In this document: piece after piece, positions 32,875 to 42,026 of the stretch
Numbering within the stretch: position 1 is the first letter of the stretch
Layout: each line of letters begins with the position of its first letter
Assembly (NCBI RefSeq): GCF_048572895.1
Contig: NZ_CP183878.1
Location: 2,356,001 to 2,420,000 of the forward strand
Direction of reading: 5' to 3'
Source of the DNA: Psychrobacillus sp048572895
GTDB lineage: Bacteria; Bacillota; Bacilli; Bacillales_A; Planococcaceae
DNA: 64,000 bases
The notes under the pieces: model-generated
Told to the model about the DNA's origin: nothing
The model's input: only the letters and a program-made list of their open reading frames with translations
The model's database searches: none
Made by a program: the position numbers and the translations under genes

Positions 32875-33531
32875 TTAATTGCGTAGGGAAATCATGTCGT
32901 ACACATATCGTGCTTGGTCATAATTAGGTTGAAGCGTAAAAGCTTCTTTTAAATGGGATAGTGCAGCTTCCGTGTTAGATGTAGAAACTGCATATAAAAC
33001 ACCTAGATTATAGTGAGCATCTGCATTTTCTGCATCCATATCTACTATTTCTTTAAAAACTGGTTCTGCTTGTTCAAACATCTCTAAGCTAGCAAGTGCA
33101 ATGCCATAAGATAATTTCACCTGAATATCCTCAGGTGCTAGCTCAAATGCTCTTTGTAAATATGGTAGGGACAACTTTGTTAGCCCTTCTTTTTCAAGAC
33201 TCTTGCCAAGCATATAGTATGCATCTGGTCCTTCAATACCACTTGCAATTGCTTTTTCATATAACTTAGCTGCTTCCTCAAATCGCTCAGCATTATAGTA
33301 TAAGTTTGCTAGACTATAATAGGCTGTTGCAGCACCTTCATCTAAGGTAATCGCTTTTTGGAAAAACTTCTCTGCTCTGTCATCTTCATTCATCGAGGAC
33401 AAAAGATTTCCAAAATTAATATAACCAATTGCCTCATCCGGATTTTCTTCAATAGCTTTCGTAAAAAGCTCTACCGCTTTTTCGTAATTTTCTTCTTGTA
33501 TAGCTTGAATTCCTAATTCGTTATAGTTCAT
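32875..33531 (-). CDS. yrrB: YrrB, tetratricopeptide-repeat protein
   Basis: The 218-residue protein consists of about five to six TPR units (for example YEKAVELFTKAIEENPDEA, RFEEAAKLYEKAIASG, and AALSHLKEAFTLQPNYDQA). There is no signal peptide or membrane segment, so it should be a cytoplasmic scaffold. B. subtilis YrrB, of similar length, sits in the same place between mnmA and recD2. Its partners are unknown. The ATG at 33531 follows TGGAGGTAATAAC, and the gene starts 14 bp after mnmA. Confidence 0.92.
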   Translation of the reverse strand: MNYNELGIQAIQEENYEKAVELFTKAIEENPDEAIGYINFGNLLSSMNEDDRAEKFFQKAITLDEGAATAYYSLANLYYNAERFEEAAKLYEKAIASGIEGPDAYYMLGKSLEKEGLTKLSLPYLQRAFELAPEDIQVKLSYGIALASLEMFEQAEPVFKEIVDMDAENADAHYNLGVLYAVSTSNTEAALSHLKEAFTLQPNYDQARYVYDMISLRN

Positions 33532-33545
33532 GTTATTACCTCCAG

Positions 33546-34658
33546 TTATCCAACATAATCCAGTTTAAGGCCATCTTTGAATACTTCATCAATTGTAGCT
33601 CCACCTAAACATTCATCACCCTGGTAGAATACTACAGCCTGTCCTGGTGTAATAGCACGTACTGGCTCGTCAAATATAACTCGAACTCGATTAGTATCGA
33701 TCAACTCCACGTGTACACCTACATCCTCTTGACGATAACGGAATTTCGCCGTTGCTTGGAAAGATTGCGGTTTTTCTAATGTTGTTGTAAAAGATAAATC
33801 GGTTGCTGTTAGGCTTGTCGAAAACAATGCATCATTGTTAATATTTTGCCCAACTAGAAGAACATTTCTGTCCAAATCTTTCCCAATAACGAACCAAGGA
33901 TCACCTGAACCACCAATTCCTAAACCATGGCGTTGACCAATTGTATAATACATCAATCCATCATGCTGTCCCATTACTTTTCCATCCATTGTTTCCATGG
34001 TACCTTGTTGTGCAGGTAAATACTGGCTCAAAAATTCCTTGAAGTTTCTTTCACCAATGAAACAAATACCAGTAGAATCTTTTTTCGTCGCAGTAGCAAG
34101 ACCTTGCTCTAATGCAATTTCACGGACTTTTTTCTTTTCTAAATGGCCAATTGGGAACATTACTTTTTCTAATTGTTCTTGATTTAATTGGTTTAAGAAA
34201 TACGTTTGATCTTTATTATTATCTCTTCCACGCAGCATACGAGTTTGCCCATCACGAACTTCTACTTGTGCATAGTGACCTGTTGCCAAGTAATCTGCTC
34301 CTAATGCCAAAGCATGCTCTAAAAAGGCTTTAAATTTAATTTCTTTATTACACATAACATCTGGGTTAGGAGTTCTACCTGCTTTATATTCTTCTAAAAA
34401 GTAAGTGAAAACCTTGTCCCAATATTGTTTTTCAAAGTTAACCGCATAATAAGGAATTCCAATTTGATTGCAAACTTTTATAACGTCTTCATAATCCTCT
34501 GTGGCAGTACACATACCAAATTCATCGGTGTCATCCCAGTTTTTCATGAAAATGCCGATGACATCATAGCCTTGTTCTTTCAGTAGATATGCGGCCACGG
34601 AAGAGTCTACTCCTCCGGACATTCCAACAACTACTCTTGTATCTTCTATCTTTTTCAT
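33546..34658 (-). CDS. mnmA: tRNA-specific 2-thiouridylase MnmA
   Basis: MnmA places sulfur on U34 of tRNA-Glu, -Gln and -Lys. The PP-loop GMSGGVDSSVAAYLL is at the N-terminus, the catalytic cysteines lie in FGMCTATEDYED and STGICFIGERNF, and TGHYAQV and GQRHGLGIGG are conserved. The ATG at 34658 (MKKIEDTRVVV) gives 370 residues, matching B. subtilis (about 371); the ORF extends 12 codons upstream without homology. It lies downstream of the dedicated cysteine desulfurase gene, which supplies the sulfur directly. Confidence 0.97.
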   Translation of the reverse strand: MKKIEDTRVVVGMSGGVDSSVAAYLLKEQGYDVIGIFMKNWDDTDEFGMCTATEDYEDVIKVCNQIGIPYYAVNFEKQYWDKVFTYFLEEYKAGRTPNPDVMCNKEIKFKAFLEHALALGADYLATGHYAQVEVRDGQTRMLRGRDNNKDQTYFLNQLNQEQLEKVMFPIGHLEKKKVREIALEQGLATATKKDSTGICFIGERNFKEFLSQYLPAQQGTMETMDGKVMGQHDGLMYYTIGQRHGLGIGGSGDPWFVIGKDLDRNVLLVGQNINNDALFSTSLTATDLSFTTTLEKPQSFQATAKFRYRQEDVGVHVELIDTNRVRVIFDEPVRAITPGQAVVFYQGDECLGGATIDEVFKDGLKLDYVG

Positions 34659-34754
34659 TGTATTCACTCTTTTCGCTAAAATCTTTAACTTCATTGTAGT
34701 AATATGAAATGCAAACTCAATCTAAATGAAGTTAAGCCTTTAGTGGAGTTTGAT

Positions 34755-35885
34755 TTATAATACTATCTTACTTATTTTCTTTGTAGCTTCCATCACTTGC
34801 TCTTCTGTATTGTTCAATCCAAAGCTAAAACGAACTGAATTACGCAGCTCTGGAGTAGCTTCTCCATACATAGCTACTAGTACATGAGACGGATCTATCG
34901 AACCGGCAGTACAAGCAGAGCCGCTAGATGCGTCAATTCCTGCTAAATCTAACTGCACTAAAAAAGTCTCCACATCTGTATTAGGGATACTAATATTTAA
35001 AACATGTGGAAGCACAGATTCCTGAGAGCCATTAACTTTAAATGGAACGCCTAGTCTTTCCAATTCGGCTAGAAAAACTTGCTTTAACTGGCTATAAGCT
35101 AGAATACCCTCTGTAATAGCTAACTGTTTCAATTGAACTGCCTTTGCAAATGCAACAATTGCTGGCACATTTTCCGTACCTGCCCGTTTTTTCCGCTCTT
35201 GCTGTCCTCCGTAAAAAATAGGCTTTAGAGAAACACCTTTTCGTTGAAATAAAAAGCCTATCCCTTTAGGTCCATTTATCTTATGACTGGAAACACTTAG
35301 TAAATCAATATGAGATGGTTGAACATCTATTGATAAACTTCCATATGCTTGTACAGCATCTGTATGGAAATAGGCTGGGTGATCCTTCAATAGCTCTCCA
35401 ATTTCAGCGATAGGTTGAATAACCCCCACCTCATTATTTGCATACATAATGGAAACTAAAATAGTATCTTCTCTTAGTGAATTTTTCAAGTCATTGATAC
35501 TGACCAATCCATTTTTATCTACCGGAAGATAAGTTACTTCAAAACCATCTTTTTCAAGTTGTTCACAAGCGTGAAGCACAGCATGATGTTCAATTACTGT
35601 TGTAATAATATGTTTACCTTCGTTTTTTCTTGCATAAGCCGTTCCAAAGACAGCATAATTATCTGCTTCTGTACCGCCGCTCGTAATTGTAATTTCCGTT
35701 TCATGGGCTCCAATACTTTTAGCTAAAATTGTTCTAGCATCATCCACTTTTTTTCTGGCTTTTCTTCCAGTTTGATGGATGCTAGATGGATTTCCGAACT
35801 CTTCCTTCATTTCAGCCGTATAGACTTGAATTACTTCTTCGGCCATCGGTGTTGTGGCTGCATGATCCAAATATATTCTAGTCAT
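34755..35885 (-). CDS. yrvO: Cysteine desulfurase (YrvO type, sulfur donor for MnmA)
   Basis: This is a PLP-dependent desulfurase of the NifS/IscS family. The 376-residue protein starts MTRIYLDHAATTPM and has the PLP-lysine region SVSSHKINGPKGIGFLF and the active cysteine in ASSGSACTAGS. In B. subtilis the equivalent YrvO passes sulfur to MnmA without IscU or Tus-type carriers. The ATG at 35885 has AAGGAG; the ORF's 22-codon extension lies within cymR's end. It is 10 bp after cymR and 96 bp before mnmA. Confidence 0.94.
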   Translation of the reverse strand: MTRIYLDHAATTPMAEEVIQVYTAEMKEEFGNPSSIHQTGRKARKKVDDARTILAKSIGAHETEITITSGGTEADNYAVFGTAYARKNEGKHIITTVIEHHAVLHACEQLEKDGFEVTYLPVDKNGLVSINDLKNSLREDTILVSIMYANNEVGVIQPIAEIGELLKDHPAYFHTDAVQAYGSLSIDVQPSHIDLLSVSSHKINGPKGIGFLFQRKGVSLKPIFYGGQQERKKRAGTENVPAIVAFAKAVQLKQLAITEGILAYSQLKQVFLAELERLGVPFKVNGSQESVLPHVLNISIPNTDVETFLVQLDLAGIDASSGSACTAGSIDPSHVLVAMYGEATPELRNSVRFSFGLNNTEEQVMEATKKISKIVL

Positions 35886-35895
35886 TTTAAACTCC

Positions 35896-36318
35896 TTATA
35901 TATAAAACATATATCCAGCGTTCTCTGGATCTTCCTCAGTGTATTTTGCAAGGTCTTCTATCGTAGTAGTATCTAGTACATTTTTTACTGCATCTCGGAT
36001 ACGCATCCATAATTCTCGCTGTGGCGGTGCTTCCTCTTCAATTCCCTCGACGATTTGAATTGGCCCCTCCAAAACTCGAATAACATCTCCTGCTGTAATT
36101 TCACTTGGTGTTTTTGATAGCATATAACCACCATATGCTCCCCTTACACTCTTCACAAGTCCTGCATTTCTTAAAGGAGACACAATCTGCTCTAAATACG
36201 CTTCAGACAAATTATATTCAGCAGCAATTTGGCGAAGGGCAATCGGACCTTCTCCGTACTGCTTACCTAGAGCCACTATTATCGTTAAACCGTATCTTCC
36301 CTTTGTTGAAAATTTCAA
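35896..36318 (-). CDS. cymR: CymR, Rrf2-family repressor of cysteine metabolism
   Basis: CymR, in complex with CysK, represses cystine uptake and sulfur assimilation genes. The 140-residue protein has the Rrf2 winged helix (STKGRYGLTIIVALG, LRQIAAEYNLSEAYLEQIV) and GLVKSVRGAYGGYMLSK. It lacks the three-cysteine iron-sulfur motif of IscR, in keeping with CymR. The start is TTG at 36318 with GAGGTGA ahead. It shares an operon with the desulfurase and is divergent from rarA. Confidence 0.94.
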   Translation of the reverse strand: MKFSTKGRYGLTIIVALGKQYGEGPIALRQIAAEYNLSEAYLEQIVSPLRNAGLVKSVRGAYGGYMLSKTPSEITAGDVIRVLEGPIQIVEGIEEEAPPQRELWMRIRDAVKNVLDTTTIEDLAKYTEEDPENAGYMFYI

Positions 36319-36391
36319 TATAATTCACCTCATAAGATTAAAAAAATTCTTTCCCTAGTATAGCATAATTACACACTATAACGACTTCAAA

Positions 36392-36420
36392 ATGACTTTT
36401 TAGACAATCTTCTATATAAT
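36392..36420 (+). promoter_or_regulatory. Candidate sigma-A promoter of rarA
   Basis: TATAAT at 36415-36420 lies 16-17 bp after an ATGACTT stretch (36392-36398), a partial -35. The rarA start is 35 nt further on. The assignment rests on the strong -10 only. Confidence 0.4.
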
Positions 36421-36454
36421 AAAAGAACAAATGTACGAAAAAGGAGAGATCATT

Positions 36455-37741
36455 GTGCAAAATGAACCTTTAGCATATCGGATGAGACCTCAAACTATTG
36501 ATGAACTCGCTGGACAACAGCATGTTATCGGAGAAAATACCGCTTTATATAAAATGATAAAAAATGGACATGTACCCTCTATGCTTTTATATGGTGATCC
36601 TGGAGTTGGCAAAACTTCACTTGCTTTCGCCATAGCTGGCACGACCAAGTTACCCTTTGTTGCATTGAATGCAACAAAAGCGGGAAAAAAAGACGTGGAA
36701 GATGTAGTAGCGGATGCACGTATTAGTGGAAAGGTTATTTTATTCCTTGATGAAATTCATCGTTTCAATAAGCTACAGCAGGATACATTGCTTCCCCATG
36801 TAGAAAATGGATCGATTATTTTAATCGGTGCAACAACCGAAAACCCCTACCATGATGTAAATCCAGCAATAAGATCACGTTGTGGGGAGATAAAACAACT
36901 TAAAAGATTAACAACAGATGACATAGATTCACTTTTAATAAGAGCGTTGGAAGATAAAATAAAAGGCCTTGGACAAATGAACATTCAAATAACGGAGCCA
37001 CAAAGAAAACTAATAGCAGATGCCGCTAATGGGGATGCTAGAAAAGCCTTAACCCTATTAGAATCTACTATCTTTGCAAGTTTCGAAGAAAATGGAGTAA
37101 CCATTGTAGAGGATTCCACCTTAAAAAGTCTTGTCGATCGGGTTGGAGTTTTTGGAGATAAAAAAGGTTCCCATTTTTATAATTTGCTTTCAGCTTTACA
37201 GAAATCCGTCCGTGGAAGTGATACGGATGCTGCTCTATATTATTTAGCACACTTATTGGAAAATGGAGATTTAGTAGCCGTATCAAGACGGTTACTGGTG
37301 ATGGGCTATGAAGATATTGGACTTGCGAACCCATCTGTTGGACCACAAGTTTTAGCTGCTATTCAATCTGCAGAACGATTAGGATTACCAGAAGCAAGAA
37401 TACCTTTAGCTAATGCAGTAGTCTTAATGTGTTTGTCCGAGAAGTCCAATTCTGCATACTCGGCTTTAGATGCAGCAATCGCTAGTATTCACCAAGGGAA
37501 AACTGGTGATATCCCAAGTCACTTAAAAGATACGCATTATGCAGGAGCTGCTGATTTAGGTCATGGCGGCTATATTTACCCGCATGATTATAAAATTGGT
37601 ACATTTGGAGGCTGGGTCAATCAAACCTACCTGCCAGATAATCTTGTAGGAAGTACCTTCTATAAACCAATTGAAGCTGGTGAAGAAAAAAGACTAGCCG
37701 CTATTTATAAGCGATTAGAGAAATTTAAAACAGAAAAATAA
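36455..37741 (+). CDS. rarA: RarA (MgsA), AAA+ replication-recombination protein
   Basis: RarA acts at stalled replication forks and is related to clamp-loader and RuvB ATPases. Walker A is GDPGVGKTSLA and Walker B FLDEIHRFN; IGATTENPYHDVNPAIRSRC gives sensor 1 and the arginine finger region. The C-terminus has SARRLL-like RRLLVMGYEDIG and the MgsA tetramerisation region YIYPHDYKIGTFGGWVNQ. GTG at 36455 follows AAAGGAGAGATC and gives 428 residues; the ORF's first ATG at 36431 is upstream of that site. Repeat A copy 4 begins 45 bp after the stop. Confidence 0.96.
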   Translation: MQNEPLAYRMRPQTIDELAGQQHVIGENTALYKMIKNGHVPSMLLYGDPGVGKTSLAFAIAGTTKLPFVALNATKAGKKDVEDVVADARISGKVILFLDEIHRFNKLQQDTLLPHVENGSIILIGATTENPYHDVNPAIRSRCGEIKQLKRLTTDDIDSLLIRALEDKIKGLGQMNIQITEPQRKLIADAANGDARKALTLLESTIFASFEENGVTIVEDSTLKSLVDRVGVFGDKKGSHFYNLLSALQKSVRGSDTDAALYYLAHLLENGDLVAVSRRLLVMGYEDIGLANPSVGPQVLAAIQSAERLGLPEARIPLANAVVLMCLSEKSNSAYSALDAAIASIHQGKTGDIPSHLKDTHYAGAADLGHGGYIYPHDYKIGTFGGWVNQTYLPDNLVGSTFYKPIEAGEEKRLAAIYKRLEKFKTEK

Positions 37742-37764
37742 GTAACTAGAAAAAGCCGGCATAA

Positions 37765-38445
37765 ATACGCACGGTCCTTTAAGTTCAAAACCTGTTTCTA
37801 TCGTTTCCGAAGGGCTTTGGACAGACATTTTACTATAAGATTATCGAGGGGATTTTTAGGGATATTGGTCGTGACGTCCGTCACAACCAATATCCCTTTT
37901 TTTCGGTAATCTTATGGCGTTTGCCTGTCCGCCGCCCTTCTACAACTCTTAGAAACAGGGTAGTGCATTTTTGGATAACTAGAGAAAAGCTACTTTCCTA
38001 TTCATAGAGGAAGCTCTCGAAGATGCAATTTCGTTCGCTATTTCGCTTCTTTATTTTGTGAACACTTACTATTTCGCTATATTTCCACTAGTATAAAAGA
38101 AAATCTATTTTCCTAATCCTTCATTACAGAATAGTATCCCTACTTCAACAGTCGAATTTATCCCTTTATTACTTTGACTACTCTTATCATCTAAGCAATA
38201 AGCTTGCTATATCTTATGTTGAGTACTACTACTTATTAAATTGTGTAGTGGAAGGTGGCGACTCCAGCGGGATGAGTGAGACAGATGAGACATCACAACC
38301 GACGCGTGAGCGACGGTGATGGCTCATCGCTCCCCCCGCGGAGGCCAACAGGACGTTGGTCACGAAGGCTTTGCCACAGGAGGTGGCGCACTTAGCCTTC
38401 GTTCCTTTGTCCCCACCTAAAACGGAAATCAGTAGTATCATTGTA
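37765..38445 (+). repeat. Composite repeat A-linker-B, copy 1
   Basis: Repeat A copy 4 occupies 37787-37960: outer arms CCTGTTTCTATCG/TAGAAACAGG, inner stem at 37859-37895 (GGATATTGGTCGTGAC and complement) and T7 CGGTAAT. A linker follows (GGATAACTAGAGAAAAGC, then GAAGATGCAATTTCGTTCGC). Repeat B occupies about 38236-38445 with hairpins GATGAGACATCAC/GTGATGGCTCATC, CCAACAGGACGTTGG and CGAAGGCT/AGCCTTCG. The whole 37742-38510 stretch holds no supportable gene. The nearest match is 42415-43077. Confidence 0.88.
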
Positions 38446-38510
38446 TAGATCTTATATTTCAAAATACCTGGATATCTTAGTTCCAGGCACAAAACTTTAA
38501 ATTTTAGAAA

Positions 38511-38545
38511 TGAAAAAATCCAGTCCTTGTAGGGACTGAATTTTT
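38511..38545 (-). terminator. Terminator after the 64-residue ORF
   Basis: AAAAAATTCAGTCCCTACAAG on the minus strand folds as TTCAGTCC/GGACTGGA flanked by A- and T-runs, so it can act on both strands. Confidence 0.85.
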
Positions 38546-38551
38546 TGGGGT

Positions 38552-38746
38552 TTAAACACCCATTTTACGTCTAGTATTACTAACCTTTTTAGTTTGCTGG
38601 CTTTTCATTTTCTGATTTCCAGTAGAACCGTTAAGGGAAGTTTTACCACCTGCAGATTGATTCTTTTTCTCTTCAAGCTTTTGCTTAACAGCTTCTTGAA
38701 GTGTCATTTTCTTTTTAGGTGCTTCTTGGTTATTTGTTTCAGTCAT
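38552..38746 (-). CDS. Small basic hypothetical protein (64 aa)
   Basis: The ORF encodes MTETNNQEAPKKKMTLQEAV and then a Lys/Gln/Ser/Gly-rich tail that ends NTRRKMGV. About a quarter of residues are Lys or Arg and no hydrophobic segment exists, so it is probably a disordered, cytosolic, possibly nucleic-acid-binding protein. AAGGAGGG lies 6 nt ahead of the ATG and a terminator follows the stop, so it is a proper gene. I do not recognise the family. It lies 61 bp downstream of tcdA in the same direction. Confidence 0.75.
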   Translation of the reverse strand: MTETNNQEAPKKKMTLQEAVKQKLEEKKNQSAGGKTSLNGSTGNQKMKSQQTKKVSNTRRKMGV

Positions 38747-38807
38747 TGTATTTCCCTCCTTGTTTATATAAATTTAGTATAAATCATCAGGAAAAAACTT
38801 CAAGCAA

Positions 38808-39569
38808 TTACTGCACCCGATTAATATGAATATCTTTTGAAATGTCGTTTATCACCCAGCTTGCACATATTAAACCAACTGTTGATGGAACAAATGCATT
38901 TGAAGAAGGCGGCATTTTAGCTTTTCTAATAGCTGCTTCTGGTTTCCCTACCGTTTCAACTACATCTTCTCTTACTACAATTGGACTCTCATCCGAAAAT
39001 ACAACTGGAATTCCTTTTGTAATGCGGTCCTCTTTGCGCAACTTTGTACGTATTACTTTTGCAATGGGATCCGTGTGTGTTTTAGAAATATCTACAATTC
39101 TAAAGCGAGTTGGATCCGTTTTGTTTGCAGCACCCATACTTGAAATAATTTTGATATTACGTTTTAAGCATTCTTTCATCAAGTGAATTTTATAAATGAT
39201 TGTATCAGAGGCATCGATGACATAATCAATATTCATCGCAAAAAATTGCTCATATGTTTCTTCTGTATAAAACATATGCATATCTATTACTTCACATTCA
39301 GGATTTATGTCAGCAATCCGTTCCTTCATCACTTCTGATTTTGAACGTCCGATCGTTGACATATAAGCTACTAATTGACGGTTAATATTAGTAATATCTA
39401 CATTATCTTTATCTACTAATATAATTCGTCCGACACCGCTACGTGCACAAGCTTCAGCTGCGAAAGATCCAACGCCTCCTACACCCAATATAGCAACAGT
39501 AGTACCTTTCAATAAATCTATTCCTTCTTTACCTATTGCAAGTTCGTTTCTAGAAAATTGATGTAACAT
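38808..39569 (-). CDS. tcdA: TcdA (YrvM), tRNA threonylcarbamoyladenosine dehydratase
   Basis: TcdA converts t6A37 of ANN-decoding tRNAs to its cyclic form (ct6A) with ATP. It is an E1/ThiF-like enzyme of 253 residues: nucleotide site VAILGVGGVGSFAAEACARSG, IILVDKDNVDITNINRQ, then DYVIDASDTIIYKIHLM. SSMGAANKTDPTRF and the C-terminal PPSSNAFVPSTVGLI complete the family pattern. The ATG at 39569 has GGAGTG. The 6S RNA gene lies immediately upstream on the same strand, as in B. subtilis. Confidence 0.95.
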   Translation of the reverse strand: MLHQFSRNELAIGKEGIDLLKGTTVAILGVGGVGSFAAEACARSGVGRIILVDKDNVDITNINRQLVAYMSTIGRSKSEVMKERIADINPECEVIDMHMFYTEETYEQFFAMNIDYVIDASDTIIYKIHLMKECLKRNIKIISSMGAANKTDPTRFRIVDISKTHTDPIAKVIRTKLRKEDRITKGIPVVFSDESPIVVREDVVETVGKPEAAIRKAKMPPSSNAFVPSTVGLICASWVINDISKDIHINRVQ

Positions 39570-39616
39570 TTTAAAAACACTCCATTTTAAATCAGATTAG
39601 TAGGGATAAACCGCAA

Positions 39617-39760
39617 GAAAAAACCTCCAGCAAATACGCCAGAGGATTTTAAAGAAATGATACGAATCCCAATCGTGCCGACAAATAAAGCTTATCGTTT
39701 TGAACCCGCAAGAAGCAGGTGGGTGTCCTCTTTATTAATCCTGGCGTCCCGATTAAAGGC
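39617..39760 (-). ncRNA. 6S RNA (BsrA/SsrS-like)
   Basis: On the minus strand ACGCCAG-GATT-AATAAAG (39747 downwards) pairs with CTTTAAAATCC-TCTGGCGT (to 39635), forming a long closing stem. This encloses a largely unpaired middle with one local hairpin (ACCTGC/GCGGGT at about 39704-39721), the shape of 6S RNA. The 3' end, CCTCTGGC/GCTGGAGG and T6 (39617-39645), is a terminator. B. subtilis 6S-1 (BsrA) is known from this same aspS-yrvM gap. 6S RNA binds sigma-A RNA polymerase as a promoter mimic. The 5' end is approximate. Confidence 0.75.
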
Positions 39761-40002
39761 ATGTCATTCATAATAAAAGTTAGACTCCCAACGATATAAT
39801 TGTTCGGTCAAAACTGATTGGCAAATTGCGAACACATCAGGATTCGTGTTATTTGTATAATAGCACATGAATCGTGAAACTTCAATCATTTTCTCCCTTA
39901 CTTTACTAACTATTCTGAATAATAGGTAAATAGAATTATTTCCGTTTAGCTTATTCTTTATAATATTTAGTACCGTAAGTTGTAAGGTTAGTCCATTATG
40001 AA

Positions 40003-40016
40003 TATGATGCATCATA
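40003..40016. promoter_or_regulatory. 14-bp perfect palindrome ahead of the LysE-family gene
   Basis: TATGATGCATCATA is its own reverse complement and lies just before the ribosome binding site TGGAGGAC of the gene at 40038. A TATAAT at 39959-39964 could be the promoter -10, which would put the palindrome about 40 nt downstream of the start site, a place fit for a repressor. Confidence 0.45.
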
Positions 40017-40037
40017 CAACAAAAATGGAGGACATGA

Positions 40038-40664
40038 ATGAATTCGTTAAGTACATATTTCTTATTAGGCATATCCTTGGCAGCACCTATTGGACCCGTT
40101 AAAGCAACGCTCTTAAATACGGGTATAAAAAATGGTTTTTTCCATGCATGGTTTTTTGGGCTTGGGGCAATAGTAACAGACATAATTTATATGCTTATGG
40201 TTTACTTTGGGGTAGGTCAGTTTATCGATTCGCCCTATATGCGGATATTTTTATGGTGCTTCGGTTTTTTTGTACTTATGTATACGGGAATTGAAAATTT
40301 ATTGACGTTAAACAATATTTCTATGGACCCGAAGTTCCGAAAAATTGTTAGATACCGGCACTCTATATTAGCTGGTTTGCTCATGGCTTTTTTAAATCCT
40401 TTAACAATTCTATTTTGGATAGGTATTTACGGATCTATTTTAGTGAGTGGTGGCAGTGAAATATCCGGTATTGAAACGATTATCATTAGTATAGCTATAT
40501 TAGTTGGTATTGGGCTTGTAGACTTTATAATGGCCTTCTTATCAAGCAGGTCAAGAAATTTACTGTCCCCTCCTCTATTAAAAGCCGTTTCTTTTATTTC
40601 TTCTTTATGTATGATTGGTTTTGGTATTTATTTTGGGATGCAAGCTTTTCAAGCCCTGTTTTAG
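40038..40664 (+). CDS. LysE/RhtB family amino-acid exporter
   Basis: This is a 208-residue membrane protein with about six hydrophobic segments. The N-terminal LSTYFLLGISLAAPIGPVKA has the Pro-Ile-Gly-Pro signature of LysE/RhtB transporters, and the middle AFLNPLTILFWIGIYGS is the second conserved region. The substrate is not predictable. The ATG at 40038 follows TGGAGGAC. It is the first gene of a plus-strand pair inserted between the 6S RNA and aspS, where B. subtilis has none, so it looks like an accessory gain. Confidence 0.88.
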   Translation: MNSLSTYFLLGISLAAPIGPVKATLLNTGIKNGFFHAWFFGLGAIVTDIIYMLMVYFGVGQFIDSPYMRIFLWCFGFFVLMYTGIENLLTLNNISMDPKFRKIVRYRHSILAGLLMAFLNPLTILFWIGIYGSILVSGGSEISGIETIIISIAILVGIGLVDFIMAFLSSRSRNLLSPPLLKAVSFISSLCMIGFGIYFGMQAFQALF

Positions 40665-40744
40665 CAAGTTTTAAAAAAACGTATATTGTAGGTCTATAAG
40701 GAAAACATACCTTAAAGATCATTAGTTGAGGTGTGTAAATTATA

Positions 40745-41980
40745 ATGAATAATAGTCAAAATGATCATGTAAGTATATGGTGCGTTATAAGTATGGCCTC
40801 TATTCCACTCGTCATGACACTTGGTAATTCTATGCTGATTCCTATTTTGCCTATTTTAGAAAAAAAGGTAGGTATCAGTTCATTCCAGTCAAGTATGATT
40901 ATTACCAGTTATTCAATTGCAGCTATTTTTCTTATACCAGTGGCGGGATACCTATCCGATCGTTTTGGGAGAAAGATCGTCATTTTACCAAGCTTGATAT
41001 TGGCATTGCTCGGAGGTCTTATCGCCGGTTTTGCCTCGTGGAAAATAGACGACCCTTTTTTTTGGATTATTATAGGAAGAATCCTTCAAGGTATTGGAGC
41101 TGCAGGTGCCATGCCAATAGTATTGCCGCTTGTCGGAGATTTATATAAGGATGACGATGAAAAAACCAGTTCCTGTCTCGGGATTATAGAAACCTCCAAC
41201 ACCTTTGGCAAGGTTTTAAGCCCTATTCTTGGATCAGTCTTAGCAGCAGTATTATGGTTTTTACCATTCTTTTCAATTTCGATTTTTAGTTTAATTTCCA
41301 TCGTGATGATATTTTTCTTTGTAAAAGTACCAAAGGAAAAAGATGAACCAATAAAATTCAAAAACTTTTTGAGTAACACAAAAAAGACATTTAAAAAAGA
41401 AGGAAAATGGCTTTTAACTGTATTTATAAACGGTGCTTTTGTCATGCTTTTATTATTCGGCGTTTTGTTTTTCCTATCCGAAATGCTTGAAAAAACGCAT
41501 GATATAAAAGGAATAAAAAAAGGATTTGTCTTAGCAATTCCACTTCTTATGCTTTGTATTGCTTCTTATATAACTGGTCGAAATATAAAAGGAAATATTT
41601 CTACTATGAAAAAAATGACGATGATTTGTTTAATAGCTATGTCAATTAGTGTGGTATTTATAGGATTTACAAAAGAAAAACTAATTCTCTTATTAATCAT
41701 CACAAGTGTAATGGGAATAGCCATCGGTGCCTTGCTTCCAATATTAGATGCACTTATTACGGAAAATATAAAAAAAGAAGAGCGCGGCACAATCTCTTCT
41801 TTTTATAGTTCTGCCAGATTCATCGGTGTTGCAGCTGGTCCACCAATCATGTCACTAGTTATGAAAAATTATCTTAATATTAGTTATATTGTTGCCGGTG
41901 TAATTGGGATCGCCCTCTTTTTTCTTGCCATGAAACTTATAAAAGTAGATGAAATCGAAGGACAAAATCATAAAGTATAA
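40745..41980 (+). CDS. Major facilitator superfamily transporter (drug-efflux type)
   Basis: The 411-residue protein has about 12 hydrophobic segments in two halves. Motif A of drug/H+ antiporters is present between segments 2 and 3 (GYLSDRFGRKIVILP), and GRILQGIGAAGAMPI is the usual motif B region; EERGTISSFYSSARFIGVAAGP is the matching C-half element. Proton-driven efflux is likely; the substrate is unknown. GAGGTG precedes the ATG. It is 80 bp after the LysE-family gene and probably cotranscribed. Confidence 0.88.
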   Translation: MNNSQNDHVSIWCVISMASIPLVMTLGNSMLIPILPILEKKVGISSFQSSMIITSYSIAAIFLIPVAGYLSDRFGRKIVILPSLILALLGGLIAGFASWKIDDPFFWIIIGRILQGIGAAGAMPIVLPLVGDLYKDDDEKTSSCLGIIETSNTFGKVLSPILGSVLAAVLWFLPFFSISIFSLISIVMIFFFVKVPKEKDEPIKFKNFLSNTKKTFKKEGKWLLTVFINGAFVMLLLFGVLFFLSEMLEKTHDIKGIKKGFVLAIPLLMLCIASYITGRNIKGNISTMKKMTMICLIAMSISVVFIGFTKEKLILLLIITSVMGIAIGALLPILDALITENIKKEERGTISSFYSSARFIGVAAGPPIMSLVMKNYLNISYIVAGVIGIALFFLAMKLIKVDEIEGQNHKV

Positions 41981-42026
41981 ATATAATGAACTGGAAAGCG
42001 TAAGCTAACCAGTCCATTTTATATTT

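Noticed and set aside
38229..38492. 87-codon minus-strand ORF inside repeat B
   Set aside because: It lies wholly in repeat DNA, has no ribosome binding site, and the equivalent frame is not kept in the second composite.
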